A DNA stretch of 64,000 bases from Yponomeuta sedellus (GCA_934045075.1 OW203723.1:22223615-22287614), one strand, 5' to 3'. Numbered from the stretch's first letter, positions 40,953 through 51,396 are shown. Notes: a model not told the origin generated them from the letters alone. Made by a program: numbers and translations.

Positions 40953-42283
40953 TCTATTACCAGTCAGTGTCCAGCAGTGGACTGACACTGGCTGATTTAA
41001 ATAGTTCAATAAGTCACAGTTTCTGTGTAATTTTTAATAAAATACATTGATTGATTCTGATGATGAGTTTCACTTTGATTGTTTTTGAAAAAACTGTCTG
41101 ACTATTCTCTCAATCACGTTAACAGTGATTTTTAGGACCCACGACCGAGGGGCTAGGATCATCCACACGGGACTGTAAAGTTATCTAATCCGTTGTGCCT
41201 TGGTTTCTCGCCCACCCGTGCTAAAAATCAAGTTCATTCTAACGTTCATATCGTTTTAAACACTATTCTAGTAGAACAAAAATACAGAGAACAAAAAATA
41301 TTGTAAATGACAAATTCTAAGTGTGGTGTTTCAGAAATTGCGCATTTTTAAAATAACCTTTTATACGGGAAAATAAGACGCTGAAAGGGTAATAACAACG
41401 ATGCGAATGGAAACCCAGCTAAAGTAATTCGTTTGAAAACCCTTCGGCACTTTGTCTCCAGCACCCAGCGTCAAATGACGAAGTTTTTCCAATCGCGTAA
41501 GCGTGGCTCTTGAAGGCAGAAACTTTTGGTTTTGAAGGCCCCCGCTTATGGCTGGCTGGTATTATTGAAATTAGAACGCTTTTCGTTGCTTTCATTGCTG
41601 TTATTTTATTCTTATCTTATTTTAAATTTGGAATGTATTTTCTTCTTTTTTTCGTAGCCCGTGTTTTTTTTTTTATTTTAACATTTTGTTGAGTTCTGAA
41701 TATAGTATATTACTGCAGCGGCTATCAAAAGAGGCGATGAAGAACAAACGTGAAAATGTGTAAATCATACGTAAATCCATCAATGCCTAGTTGTAGCCTA
41801 GACTTAATTTTATATTACTTTTCTCTAATAATGCGCTGAAATCAAAACTAAGTAGTTCCTAGATAGAACCCAATGCACAAATAAATCTTGTCGGTTTCGG
41901 TAGGTATTTTTATGTATCTTTTTTTATTTAAAAAAATAAATCGTGCTGTTCCTCGAAAATCACAAACAAACAACACAAACGAATAAAAGTATTTTTTCCC
42001 GCGTTGAAGTGTTCAATTGCTTTTTTTTTCAGTAAACAGATTTAGTTGCAACTCAGTTCGAAATTTAATTAAAACTTTTGTTCAGTTACATACCATGACA
42101 TGTCTCGGACTAAAAGATCGTTCCATTTTTAAATACCACGGCGGATATGATTTTTTATAAAACAATTGCCGGCCGGTGCCGGAATGTATTTGGCCAGTAG
42201 GTACACCAATTTCGATTTATATTGAAGAAGGTTTTCAAAATAATTTTCAATTTTTTAATCATGTTTGAGAAACATAGAAGAAG
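40953..42283. other. Mostly unrecognised
   Basis: Bases 41858-41945 are a partial copy of the repeat at 39785-40022. At 40965-40995 'cagtgtccagcagtggactg' is a short LINE-tail phrase. No gene is supported. Confidence 0.4.
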
Positions 42284-42310
42284 CCACAGAACATTTTTTA
42301 TGTTCTGTGG
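42284..42310. repeat. Short palindrome, 11-bp arms
   Basis: CCACAGAACAT and ATGTTCTGTGG flank five T residues, immediately before a 5S-derived SINE. Confidence 0.8.
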
Positions 42311-42313
42311 AAG

Positions 42314-42690
42314 AAGCGCTCGTGGCCTAGCCGAACCGAGAGATTGGAATCAATCACTTGTCAATAATCAATCACAGTAACAACATGCGCGGTCAGGTAT
42401 AGGATGGGTGAGCGGCCCGTGACTACCGCTAGTGGCATTTTTCCGAGCGCTTCCGTGCTTCGCAAAGCACGCTAAGCTGTTGGTGCCAGCTGTCATATAA
42501 TGGCAGTCGCTAAGCCATGTCAGAGGCCTTATGGGCGGCTTGATGACTTCTGACAGTAAGGCCCGCCACTGTCTTACAATCCTCCACCAACCCGGACTTG
42601 GCCCCCGTGGTAGATTATGGTCTAACCTTCCTGCGATGCAGGAAGAGACCCGTGCCCCAAGAGTGGGGACATACAAGGGTTGATAACGAA
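42314..42690 (+). repeat. 5S-derived SINE, near full length
   Basis: Starts 'gcgctcgtggcctagccgaa' and ends 'acatacaagggttgataacg'. The 5S part carries an insertion of about 15 bp with a repeated 'aatcaatcac' before 'gtaacaacatgcgcggtcag'. Box C is 'ggatgggtgagcg'. Confidence 0.82.
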
Positions 42691-42894
42691 GTACATAATA
42701 TGTTATGTATAACTTTTTCTTTAGTTGATATTTGATTCTTATTCTAGCCGGTTTTCTAAAAAGGTATTGGTATTACATAATCTTATTTGAAATCTTGGTT
42801 CCCTGTAGTTCTGCTCTGTCCTAGCTCTATGTATGTTATTTTCATACGAAGAAGATCACCGCGGAATTCGAGTTTTGATATTAATGCACTAAAG

Positions 42895-43120
42895 CCCCAT
42901 CAAAGCACTAGTCACCGATGCAAGCAAAAGTAGAACTAATGAGAAAAAAGGATTCCCACTAGTCCGACAGTAGAACTGTAGTTGAACTACTGGGAACCCT
43001 GATTTTCTACAGATGTTTCACTAGTTCTACTATTTTAGTTTTTCGAAAAAGTAAAACTACGGAGAAAAAAATCCCACTAGTCCGATAGTAGAACTGACCA
43101 ATTGAACAACTAGAAACGAA
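42895..43120. repeat. Unknown repeat with internal duplicated block
   Basis: 'gagaaaaaaggattcccact', 'agtccgacagtagaactg' near 42945-42985 recurs as 'gagaaaaaaatcccactag', 'tccgatagtagaactga' at 43058-43096. 'agtagaact' and 'agttctact' occur several times in both directions. Not identified. Confidence 0.4.
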
Positions 43121-43197
43121 CGGGTCCAAGGTATGGACTTATAATTTATTTTGCCTTCCTCCAGTTTAAATTTCCCTTAGTTTGGAACGGTGCAATA

Positions 43198-43957
43198 GTA
43201 TATTTCATTACAAGTGCGGAAAGGCTGTCATTGCAAAGAGTTCCGACAAATGTCTACCCGAGCCGAGGCGCAGCCGAAGGCGAGGGTTGACAGTCGATAC
43301 AAGTTGCAATGACGGTTCCGCACGTGTACTGAACGACTATTTTTAATACAGTTGCGAAAAAATGAAGCAATTTATTAAAATAAAATTATTTGGAAAATAG
43401 CGCCAACCGTAAAAGAATATAAGCAGAGATCTTTTTTTCATCACCCATTCTGGTAGGCAAAGGGAACTATGCCCATACAGCCAAGTCTTCAGTAGATTTT
43501 TTTTATTGATATGAAATGAAAATGAAATTTAATGAGATGAAATGAAAAAAAAACCTATTAATAAAGTAATGAAACAAATTAGTAGCTTCTTTTTAGAAAT
43601 ACATGTATTTGCTTGAATCATAATTTTTTTCAAATCATAAATGTGAACCATAACAATGGGCGTTTTTCCTCACAGATAAATTCTGTAGCAATAACTGTCA
43701 AATTGGGTCTATTATCTGTGGTTTCCTTATAAACCATAGAGCAGTGCACGGAGTTTGACAGTGGTTCCAACTATATTTGACATAAGGAAAAATACCCATT
43801 CTTTGATATGTTTTAGTAAAAACTTCATAGTTGGACAGTTGGGAAAGAAAACGCACGAGTGCGAGAAAGGTAAAAAAAAGCACGAGTGTCTAATAGCCCA
43901 CATCCCGCACGCTATACGTCCCTGCAATACGCCACTTTTTGAGCAACTGTATTAAAA
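43198..43957. mobile_element. MITE-2 copy
   Basis: Same order of blocks as 724-1346. Within it 'tttttaatacagttgcgaaa' (43339) is mirrored by 'tttgagcaactgtattaaaa' at the right end (43938), so the inner 600 bp may be an element with its own inverted ends. An extra region at 43620-43830 is not present in the first copy. Confidence 0.6.
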
Positions 43958-43959
43958 TA

Positions 43960-44180
43960 GTACATTACACAACTAGGGTGGTAATACAAAGAAAGGCCGA
44001 GATCGCAGAAGTTTGCGGCCCGAGCTGCAAGCGAGGGACGTAAATATGCGATCGGGAGCTTTCTTTATTACCTCCCGTGTTGTGTACATCTTTTTATGTC
44101 TACACTTGGCCAGAAGGCGGCTTTTTCCGTACGCGCAGCGTGTGGAAAAAGCCACTTTATTGCCAGGTGTGGCATAAACC
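43960..44180. mobile_element. MITE-3 copy adjoining MITE-2
   Basis: 'gtacattacacaactagggt' to 'gtgtggcataaacc'; the same as 20392-20600 with a longer second hairpin (CTTTTTCC ... GGAAAAAG). Confidence 0.6.
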
Positions 44181-44184
44181 TCTT

Positions 44185-44433
44185 TGCACCATTTTTATTT
44201 CTTTTTCTATCTATCATTTTCAAATATTTAAATTACGTCACACATTTTTCGATTTCCCTAATTTTTCGTAATTACAACTTTACCCATCAACTAGATCTGA
44301 CTGTTTTACCTGCTTATCTGTTTTTATCCAGTTTTTCTATTTTATTATAAAATAACAATATATATGTACAAATAAAGCAAGAGTTGAAGTCCTTCCAGTT
44401 CTTATTATTTATAAAAGTTTTACTACATTTCAT
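44185..44433 (+). mobile_element. Probable 5' LTR end of a truncated LTR retrotransposon
   Basis: The segment before the primer site has an AT-rich promoter-like part (TATAAAATAAC at 44346) and 'caaataaagcaag' (polyadenylation signal), and ends with CA just before the primer site. The left LTR boundary is not certain, and no 3' LTR is in the window. Confidence 0.5.
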
Positions 44434-44451
44434 TGGCGCCCAACGTGGGGC
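44434..44451 (+). promoter_or_regulatory. Primer binding site for tRNA-Lys
   Basis: TGGCGCCCAACGTGGGGC is an exact complement of the 3' end expected for tRNA-Lys (CTT). It lies directly after the LTR-like segment, as in gypsy-like retrotransposons. Confidence 0.8.
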
Positions 44452-44690
44452 GTTACCTTACGGCTGAAGTTCTCAGTGCATAATCTCCGCATACATTTCT
44501 TAGGCAAGAAACTGTGACATAAGTTCATCCGTGGAGGAAGGAAATGCATTAATTGCAAGTGTTATCTCGCTAAGCCGTACGCTAAGCCAACTTAGTTCCA
44601 GCTGTAATACAGATGGAAGATACAGAAGTCTATGTCGCTATCAGCAGTTAATTTTGGACCTGAAATCTCAATTTCGAAATTGGCGACCCG
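44452..44690 (+). pseudogene. Leader and gag start remnant of the LTR element
   Basis: About 80 bp of leader precedes an open frame from 44531 (MEEGNALIASVISLSRTLSQ...). The frame is open to about 44690, where the sequence changes to a LINE tail ('gggctgtgccctgcagtagg'). A gag N-terminus is plausible from position only. The rest of gag, pol and the 3' LTR are missing. Confidence 0.4.
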
Positions 44691-45165
44691 CCGTGGGCAC
44701 GCGTGGTAACAAAGCCCGTACTCTGTCTCCGCGAGAAGGGCTGTGCCCTGCAGTAGGATATTAGGCAACATAAACGCCAGTGCAGCAATATAAGACACTT
44801 CACCTCAACTGCCTAAAGGCTGTGTCCGATAGATTAACTTATATAATGGTTTGATCGCATTTTTATGAAAAAAGACGAAATCCGTATCGTGCCACGCGCA
44901 GTGTAGGGATCCATAGAAAGAGAGGGTTTTATGTACTACAGAATGAACAACTTCATCAATATAATTTTCAATTGATTTTGTACGAAGTCTTCCTTTTATA
45001 AGTTGGGCGGCTATTACTCGTAAACTTGTGAACCCTTTTCCGTTTTAAGTACTCACTTAAGCCACTCAAAATACGTGTACTGCCCAGAGCCGACCTTTAC
45101 TTTTTAGTAGAAAACTTGCTCGTATCGTTCGTACAGCTGTGATGTTGTAAAGCGTTTCATCTTTT
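44691..45165. other. LINE tail phrase then unrecognised DNA
   Basis: 44730-44770 is the LINE tail phrase; the remainder is unassigned. Confidence 0.35.
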
Positions 45166-45355
45166 ATAATATAAAACTCAATCGCTGAATGTGTTGGTAA
45201 GCGCAATACTCCAGAGCAGCTGAACCGATTTCAAAAATTTGTTTTTTTTAAATTAATCCTTGAAGTACGAGGATGGTTTTACGTAAAGAAAAATTAAAAA
45301 AAAATTAAGGAGTCGACTGTTAGGCGGTACGAAGTAGCTGGGTCAGCCAGTAGGT
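45166..45355 (+). mobile_element. Helitron-like non-autonomous element
   Basis: 'ttataatataaaactcaatc', 'cagctgaaccgatttcaaa', 'cttgaagtacgaggatggtt' and 'gagtcgactgttaggcggta' form a conserved order seen in lepidopteran Helitron-type elements. The end 'gggtcagccagtaggta' resembles the CTAGT-type end. No rolling-circle replicase is present. Confidence 0.5.
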
Positions 45356-45619
45356 AAATAATAAAACTGGAACGACTTCAACTGTGTGTTTTAATTATAA
45401 GTGTTTCACTTGTTCTATTTATAATATAAACAGAAAACTTTGTAAAAAATAGGATAAGCAGGTAACGGACGATTTATATGGTCTGGTCTAGTCGAGACGT
45501 CTTTACGTAATGCTAAAAAAATTAAGGAAATCTCAAAAATGGGTGACGTAATTTTAAATTTTGAAAATGATAGAATTAAAGAAATATAAAACAATGGTGT
45601 AAAGAGGTTTGCACCGTTA

Positions 45620-45989
45620 GGCTCAATTCATACTGGCGCAGAGTCGAAGCGAAGCGACGCGACGCGAAATAATTCGCCCCGTTGACGCGCGAATGCGCGC
45701 GTCTTCGCGCATTGACGCGCGAATTGGCTGATATTATGCTTATTATGATTGCCCTAATAGCAGAAGTTCAAGAGGAGGACACCGGCTGACGCGCGTCTGC
45801 GCGGACCCTTGCAGGCGAAGACGCGCGCGGTCGCGCGCATTCGCGGGCAGACGCGCGTCAACGTTTCCAAAATTTCGCAACACAAATTCGTACCATATTA
45901 ACAGGGAAATAGCGATGAATTTAGAACAGTTGAAAAACGTGACGCGTCGCTTCGCTTCGCTTCGACTCTGCGCCAGTGTGAATTGAGCC
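45620..45989. mobile_element. GC-rich TIR element with TTA duplications (PIF/Harbinger-like MITE)
   Basis: Inverted ends GGCTCAATTCATACTGGCGC and its near-perfect mirror 'gcgccagtgtgaattgagcc' enclose 370 bp. TTA is duplicated at 45617-45619 and 45990-45992. The inverted region continues as 'agagtcgaagcgaagcgacg'/'cgcttcgcttcgactct'. Inside are alternating CpG runs ('gacgcgcgaatgcgcgcgtc') that can fold on themselves. A TTA target points to PIF/Harbinger; the TIR sequence itself is not diagnostic. Confidence 0.75.
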
Positions 45990-45992
45990 TTA

Positions 45993-46587
45993 CACAGCAA
46001 CACTTAAAATTTAACGCCAGTCATTGTCCAATCATTGCTAATATTTTTCTTTCTTTTGTTACAGGTGAGCGTATTGAAATGATTTTAACAACGATTGAGT
46101 ACAGAAGTGTAACTTCTATAACCAGTGTGGCCACTTCACTATGCTGGGACATAACTTGGGCTCAACTTAGAACCACTTAGAGCAAGTGAGTGCAAAACAA
46201 ACTTTCTGTTACGTCTTCGCAGGAGATTTGCATGGCTAACACTCTCCGAAATTTTGAGCCGAGAATCTCAAAACCATCTCTTGGATTATTAACGTGTATT
46301 CTTAAAAGCAATGAAAAATTATTTGCTTCTTTTATAAGCAAGGGTGCTTTGTGGAATGAGACCGACACACTCTGTTACAATGTATGTGCTCAATTTTAAC
46401 TGACTAAGACTGCGAAACTTTAAGCTGAAAATCTCAAAACCATCTCTTGGATTATTAAAGTGTATTCTTGAAAGCAAAGCAATGAAAGACGTTTGCTACT
46501 TTTACAAACCAGGGTGCTTTCTATAATTCTTCTCCTTAGCGTATCGATGGCAAGCCATCGTGCCAATTTGCCAATCAGCGTAAGGGA
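45993..46587. other. Unrecognised, with a diverged tandem repeat
   Basis: 46235-46365 and 46405-46520 share 'gaaaatctcaaaaccatctc', 'ttggattattaa-gtgtattctt' and 'aaagcaatgaaa'. A third piece is at 47380-47420. Nature unknown. Confidence 0.4.
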
Positions 46588-46745
46588 CCCGCGGTTTGGC
46601 ACGCTGACTGTAAATCGAAGGTCTCGGGTTCGATCCTCGGCCGGGTCAAACTAGCAAACGAACTTTTCTAGTTTGTCTCGGGTCTTGGATGTTATCTATG
46701 TATTTATTGTATTAAATCTATCGTCGAGTTAGCACCTATAACAAA
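46588..46745 (+). repeat. SINE-C copy, 3' truncated
   Basis: Plus-strand copy: 'cgcggtttggcacgctgact', 'gtaaatcgaaggtctcggg', 'ttcgatcctcggccgggtc', then 'tcgtcgagttagcacctata'. The final 80 bp appear separately at 47143-47215. Confidence 0.75.
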
Positions 46746-46749
46746 AGTA

Positions 46750-46945
46750 GATAGATAGATAGATAGATAGAGAACACTTTATTGCACAACCAGAAAAATA
46801 TTACAACCTTTATGATGATTCTTTACTTAGATTTAAGAATCATTCTTAAATCTAAGTAATGTTGTACAATTGGCGGTCTTATCGCTAAGAGCGATCTCTT
46901 CCAGACAACCTTTGGATGGAGTGGATTGCATGAAGAATATAGTCG
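46750..46945 (-). mobile_element. LINE 3' end (minus) with (TAGA)n tail and palindrome
   Basis: The (TAGA)n run and 'gaacactttattgcac' mark the reversed 3' end. 'acaattggcggtcttatcgc' is the conserved block. A snap-back palindrome (46823-46859) interrupts it. Confidence 0.55.
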
Positions 46946-47029
46946 GTACGTGGTGCATGTAAATAAATAATTAAATCGAAAATATATTGCTAACAAACAG
47001 CAAGGGAGTGCGAGAATATAATTACTTAT

Positions 47030-47215
47030 AATTACCTACGATATAATGTACATATATTATATCATAGGTAATTATAATATAATATAATTATATTATATTA
47101 TAATTACCTATTACCTTTACTAAGTACAACTAAATTACTAAAAGTAATTTAGTTGTACTTAGTATAGGGCTAGCGAGATCTGTGTAATGTGTCCATGAAT
47201 ATTTATTATTTATTA
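47030..47215 (+). repeat. SINE-C tail fragment within palindromic AT-rich DNA
   Basis: 47143-47215 is the last part of SINE-C ('gtacttagtatagggctagc', 'tgtccatgaatatttatt'). Upstream bases 47119-47139 are an exact inverted copy of its start, and 47047-47095 is another imperfect palindrome (ATAATTACCTA...TAGGTAATTAT). Confidence 0.65.
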
Positions 47216-47534
47216 TTATTATTGTTGCCTAGAGTACGCCAGACGTATGGGCTCAGTGAGTACGCCGTTCGGGGATGCTCCTTTCATGCGCTCCTTGTAT
47301 AATGAGACATTGCATTGAGAAGAACACACGGTTCTGCTATGTATGTGCTCAATTTTAAATGGTTAACACTGCGAAAATTGAAGCCGAGAATCTCAAAACC
47401 ATCTTTTGGATTATTAATAGTATCAATTTTAAAAAAACTGCTCTGTATGCTTAAGGTACAGACCAGACCACACCAGACTATAAATAGATAGAGAACGATT
47501 TATTGTACATAAATTACTACAACATACATTACGC

Positions 47535-47745
47535 AGTCATCCCATCTAGTCGGAGGGCGCACTACATTACCGAGTCGCGGTCTCCACTCAAGAAGACTAG
47601 AGGTGGGATGACGATCTGCGAAAAACTGCCGGCAGATGCTGGATGCGGCAAGCTGAAGACAGGGCGCTATGGCGCTCATTGTGAGACGGCTATGTCCAAC
47701 AGTGGACTAACATATAGCCTGAAGAAGAAGAAGAAGAAATTACAC
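47535..47745 (+). pseudogene. RTE-like LINE end with a local inversion
   Basis: 47606-47745 reads 'gtgggatgacgatctgcgaa ... ctatgtccaacagtggac' with a GAAGAAGAAG tail. The bases just before (about 47538-47597) are the expected upstream LINE sequence but inverted ('catcccatctagtcggaggg', 'ccgagtcgcggtctccact'). Confidence 0.65.
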
Positions 47746-47830
47746 AGATATTTTACCCTAAGAGTACAAACGGCGCCCTTATCACTGAAAATGATCTCTC
47801 CTCGACAACCTCTGGATGAAGTGGACTAAT
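47746..47830 (-). mobile_element. LINE 3' fragment, 'attggcgg' family
   Basis: 'aaacggcgcccttatcactg' and 'tctctcctcgacaacctctg' match the block at 46870-46920. Confidence 0.4.
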
Positions 47831-47999
47831 ACATTAGAAAAGCAAGTAGTTGAACAAACACACCAAATGATAATTTCAGAGGTATATTATAATTAAAAAA
47901 AATTATTGCACCAAGTAAATATTGTACAATAGGCGGGCTATATATGCATACGCATACATGCCTAAATGACATTATAAATATATATGATATACGATACGA

Positions 48000-48043
48000 T
48001 ATCAACGCTTGTGAGTCCCCACTGATGGAGCAAGGGTCTCTTC
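48000..48043 (-). repeat. 5S-derived SINE, terminal 44 bp
   Basis: 'atcaacgcttgtgagtcccc' and 'agcaagggtctcttct' are the reversed end only. Confidence 0.5.
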
Positions 48044-48080
48044 TAGTGTAAACATAGAACTGACGTCGCAACTGCTAGGC

Positions 48081-48575
48081 TTGTTTATTTTAGTTACTTC
48101 CATAGTGTTGTCCTATGGCGTACTACTGTGGGGACGGGCTGCAGATATTGAGATCATCTTTGTCTTGCAGAAGAGAGCGATCAGATTCATTTATAAGCTA
48201 GGCAGTAGAGATTCGTTAAGAGATTTCTTTAAAGAAACTAACATCCTGACAGTTGCCAGTCAGTATATCTATGAAAACATTATGTACTTCAGGAAAAATA
48301 TCAGTAACTTTAAAACTTTAGGTAGCCAACACAATGTGAATACTAGAAATAAACATAAACTTTTGTTCCCACTATTTAGGCTGGCAAAGGTTAATACATA
48401 CTTCAATGGGCATTGTATACGCTTCTATAATAAAATCCCTGAAGATATATTAAGCTTGCCTGAATCGCGGTTCAAAAAATATATTAAGCACACTTTGTGC
48501 CAAAAGGGCTACTATAACATAAAGGATTATCTAGATGACAATGAGGTCTGGAATTATAGCCAGTACAATGTATGA
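48081..48575 (+). pseudogene. LINE reverse-transcriptase C-terminus (164 codons open), 5'-truncated
   Basis: The frame encodes SYGVLLWGRAADIEIIFVLQ, KRAIRFIYKLGSRDSLRDFF and a C-terminal FFNKIPEDILSLPESRFKKY-like end. 'SYGVLLWG...LQKRAIR' is the block that follows the RT thumb in jockey/CR1-type LINEs. RT and endonuclease are missing. The 3' UTR runs to 48770 and ends in repeated TTTCAT. The open frame suggests recent insertion. Tails of the same family are at 51775, 53285 and 56340. Confidence 0.75.
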
Positions 48576-48772
48576 GTTCTATGTTTATAATAATTATGTA
48601 AACTATGTTACTTGAGGACTTTGAAAAGACTAAGTTTGGAGTTTTTTTGTCCATTTTTTCTCCAAAATTATCTAGATTTTGAAATGGACACCTAGTTTGA
48701 ATTGTAACGTTCATTAAGACGCAGCTTCTGCGCTACTTTGAATAAAACCTTTTCATTTCATTTCATATAATT
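48576..48772 (+). mobile_element. 3' UTR and TTTCAT-repeat tail of the preceding LINE
   Basis: 'aggactttgaaaagactaag', 'ttgaattgtaacgttcatta' and 'ttctgcgctactttgaataa' are shared with three other copies. It ends with TTTCATTTCATTTCAT. Confidence 0.7.
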
Positions 48773-49045
48773 TCATTCTTCTGGTTGGTGATCTGCCGAC
48801 TGATTGTTTCCTTTCCCGACGTTGCTAGCCCTGTCACCTGTGATTAATCCACCGAACCCTGGCCTGCCTACTTCTATCGAAGTTACATGCTGTTTCTTTC
48901 TGGTTGTGCTTCAGCGCTCTCTATCTATAGGACTGATCATATTCTTTTTAGTACGACACATTTGGCATGAAACGCGCGTAACTTCACTAGACGCGTGTTG
49001 GGTTGGCAGAGCCTCCACTCCACGTAGGGTTGCCAGATGAAGACT
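48773..49045. other. No supported feature
   Basis: Nothing recognised. Confidence 0.35.
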
Positions 49046-49475
49046 GAAATCGCACTAATATTATAAAGGCGAACGTAAACCTACAGCCTGATAACATAAC
49101 GCATCAACGCTTCAGTATTTATAGTGCGTTTAGTTATGCTACGTGTGCGCCCCTAGCGGTTTTTTCGAGAACTATCCTACTTGTCATTATCAGCCGTTTT
49201 TCTAACTGTATCGCGCGTTGTCTGAATACCGTAATAAATTCTTTGTGCATTATTACTAGTTTTCATTACTACAGTTTTGTGAGGGTGTATGTTTATTTCT
49301 TCTTCACGGCTAAACGGCTGGAGCGATTTTGAGAAAATTTGGTATGGAGTTAGCTGACACCCTGGATTAACACAGAGGCTACGTTTTACTGCGGGAAAAT
49401 ATATTATTCACATGGAAAAATCTATTATTTTCCTAAATAACCGTAGGTAACACCGCGGGGTAGGAAAAATCCGCT
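49046..49475 (+). mobile_element. Helitron-like remnant
   Basis: 'cactaatattataaaggcga' begins it. 'cacggctaaacggctggagc', 'gctgacaccctggattaaca' and 'ttactgcgggaaaatat' recur at 54370-54550 in the same order, each ending near 'accgcgggg'. Confidence 0.5.
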
Positions 49476-49752
49476 ATGCAATATGCATCGAATCGTCATA
49501 GTAATCAACGATTTATAGTTTTATGAAACTCGGCCCTGGGTGGCGGATGATGTTATATTCTTTCGGGACTCATTTGAAAAGTCGGGCGAAATATCAGGCA
49601 ATTCTGGAGGCCCCACATTGGCCTCAGTTGGCTGCCGTCCACGTTTTAAATGTTAATTGTTCACAACAGTGTCGGCAACTAGCTACTGACAACTTTTGCC
49701 GTGCTTAGACGCGAAAAAACCGAAAAATCTTTCAGCACCATTTCAAGCCCTC
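49476..49752. other. No supported feature
   Basis: Nothing recognised. Confidence 0.35.
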
Positions 49753-50035
49753 ATACATACATACATACATACATACATACATACATACATACATACATAC
49801 ATACATACATACATACATACATACATACATACATACATACATACATACATACATACATACATACATACATACATACATACATACATACATACATACATAC
49901 ATACATACATACATACATACATACATACATACATACATACATACATACATACATACATACATACATACATACATACATACATACATACATACATACATAC
50001 ATACATACATACATACATACATGCATACATACATA
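49753..50035. repeat. (CATA)n microsatellite, about 70 units, joined to a LINE end
   Basis: Nearly pure ACAT units with one GCAT interruption near 50022. The array directly abuts the 3' end of a minus-strand LINE at 50036, and so probably grew from its tail. Confidence 0.93.
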
Positions 50036-50420
50036 ACCTCATGCATGTATCCCAGAGGGGTAGGCAGGGACCAGGGACTGCCACTTGCCACGATCCTGAC
50101 AGATCACCTTCGCTTCATCAACGTTCATAAGTCGTTGCATGCACGCACGCATGGGTACCGGGTACTTTTTATCTTTCCCTTTGCTAATTCATCCCCTATT
50201 TGGTCGATGTATGTCCGCCTGGGACGACCCTTACCAGCCCTTTTACTTACATTCGCAATATATATATTTTTTAAATTGTCCTTAGCACGGGTTAGTGCAT
50301 TAAAAATAAAAATAGTATAATATATATTTGTTTCGTCAATCTTTCTTTCTTCATCCTCTCCACATGTCCAAACCAAAGCAACATTCCTTTCTCAATTCTA
50401 GTCACTACATCCTCTTTCAG
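50036..50420 (-). pseudogene. LINE C-terminal fragment (minus), interrupted by a SINE-A tail
   Basis: The minus strand encodes IEKGMLLWFGHVERMKKER, LTKQIY, then IANVSKRAGKGRPRRTYID and QIGDELAKGKI, then the 3' UTR ending 'ctctgggatacatgcatgag'. A SINE-A tail ('ccttagcacgggttagtgca', 'ttaaaaat') of about 50 bp is inserted at 50263-50315. It parallels 12890-13200. Confidence 0.7.
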
Positions 50421-50824
50421 TCCATATTTAATTAAATAAAGGCTTCATAGCGACGGTAAGCACAAAACTTAATTCGGTAGGCTTAATTTATAAAGGCCTC
50501 CTACAATTTATAATGTTGCGTGCCCTACAGGGTCCGGAAAGATCCATATTTTTAGTTATGTCCGTACATGCTTGTGGATTGCAATAAATTATTGAGTATT
50601 GAGTTAAGTTTATCAGTATATGGAATATGATAATTAAGTCGAGTAAAAGACGAATCGACATGAGCTCCGTCTCACCTACCACGATTAAGCTGAAAATTTA
50701 AAACGCAACCGAAAAAAGAACGGTTTTTAGATTTTGCGCAGAGTTTAGTTAGGTTAGGTACATTAAAGTTTATGCGTGTAGGCGACAGCCTTGCCCCACT
50801 TCACCGCCGATTCACCTTTTGTAC
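50421..50824. other. No supported feature
   Basis: Nothing recognised. Confidence 0.35.
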
Positions 50825-50839
50825 AATACAAATATTATA

Positions 50840-51396
50840 GTATTTTCTAAGGTTAACACGAGCGGTAGACATAATTAAAACTGTTTTTATACAGATTTAT
50901 GCTCGTTTATTACATTTTTACAATTTTCCGACGTTTCGGCACTTTTTCAGGTGCCGTGGTCCCGGATGACTGAGGTGACGGGCGTTTTTTAGAAAGCATT
51001 AACGGTTAGTTTACTACCCTCGGCAAAAATTACAAAATTACCCTTGCTAGAAGTGTGTCAGTAAAGTAAAAAAATAATAATTTAATTTCAATTAATAATC
51101 AGTATTTTTAAGTTCATGTAAAGTAACTAGTTTATAAATATAATTTTAACTTCAATTACTAATAATCAATATTGTTCACTTTATATAAAAAATAATTGGT
51201 TTGCCTATTTTGGAACGTAACTTCGTAATTAACTTTTGTATTTTTGCCAAGGATAGTAAACTAACCGTTAATGCTTTCTAAAAGACGCCCGTCACCTCAG
51301 TCATCCGGGACCACGTCACCTGAAAAAGTGCCGAAACGTCGGAAAATTGTAAAAATGTAATAAACGAGCATAAATCCGTATGAAAACAGTTTTAAT
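50840..51396 (+). mobile_element. Foldback element P, full-length copy with 15-bp duplication
   Basis: It is flanked by AATACAAATATTATA at 50825-50839 and 51397-51411, identical. A 34-bp single-copy head ('tattttctaaggttaacacg') is followed by arms of about 167 bp (50874-51040 and 51229-51396) in inverted orientation around a spacer of about 190 bp. Each arm holds 'gccgaaacgtcgg' next to a small hairpin GGCAC...GTGCC. No open frame codes for a known protein, so it needs enzymes in trans. Confidence 0.88.

Noticed and set aside
45620..45989. CpG island promoter
   Set aside because: The CpG-rich sequence is bounded by inverted ends and TTA duplications, so a mobile element explains it.
46588..46660. 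tRNA-Tyr gene
   Set aside because: The ACTGTAAA core fits, but the arms are mismatched and four copies share the same body, so it is the SINE-C head.
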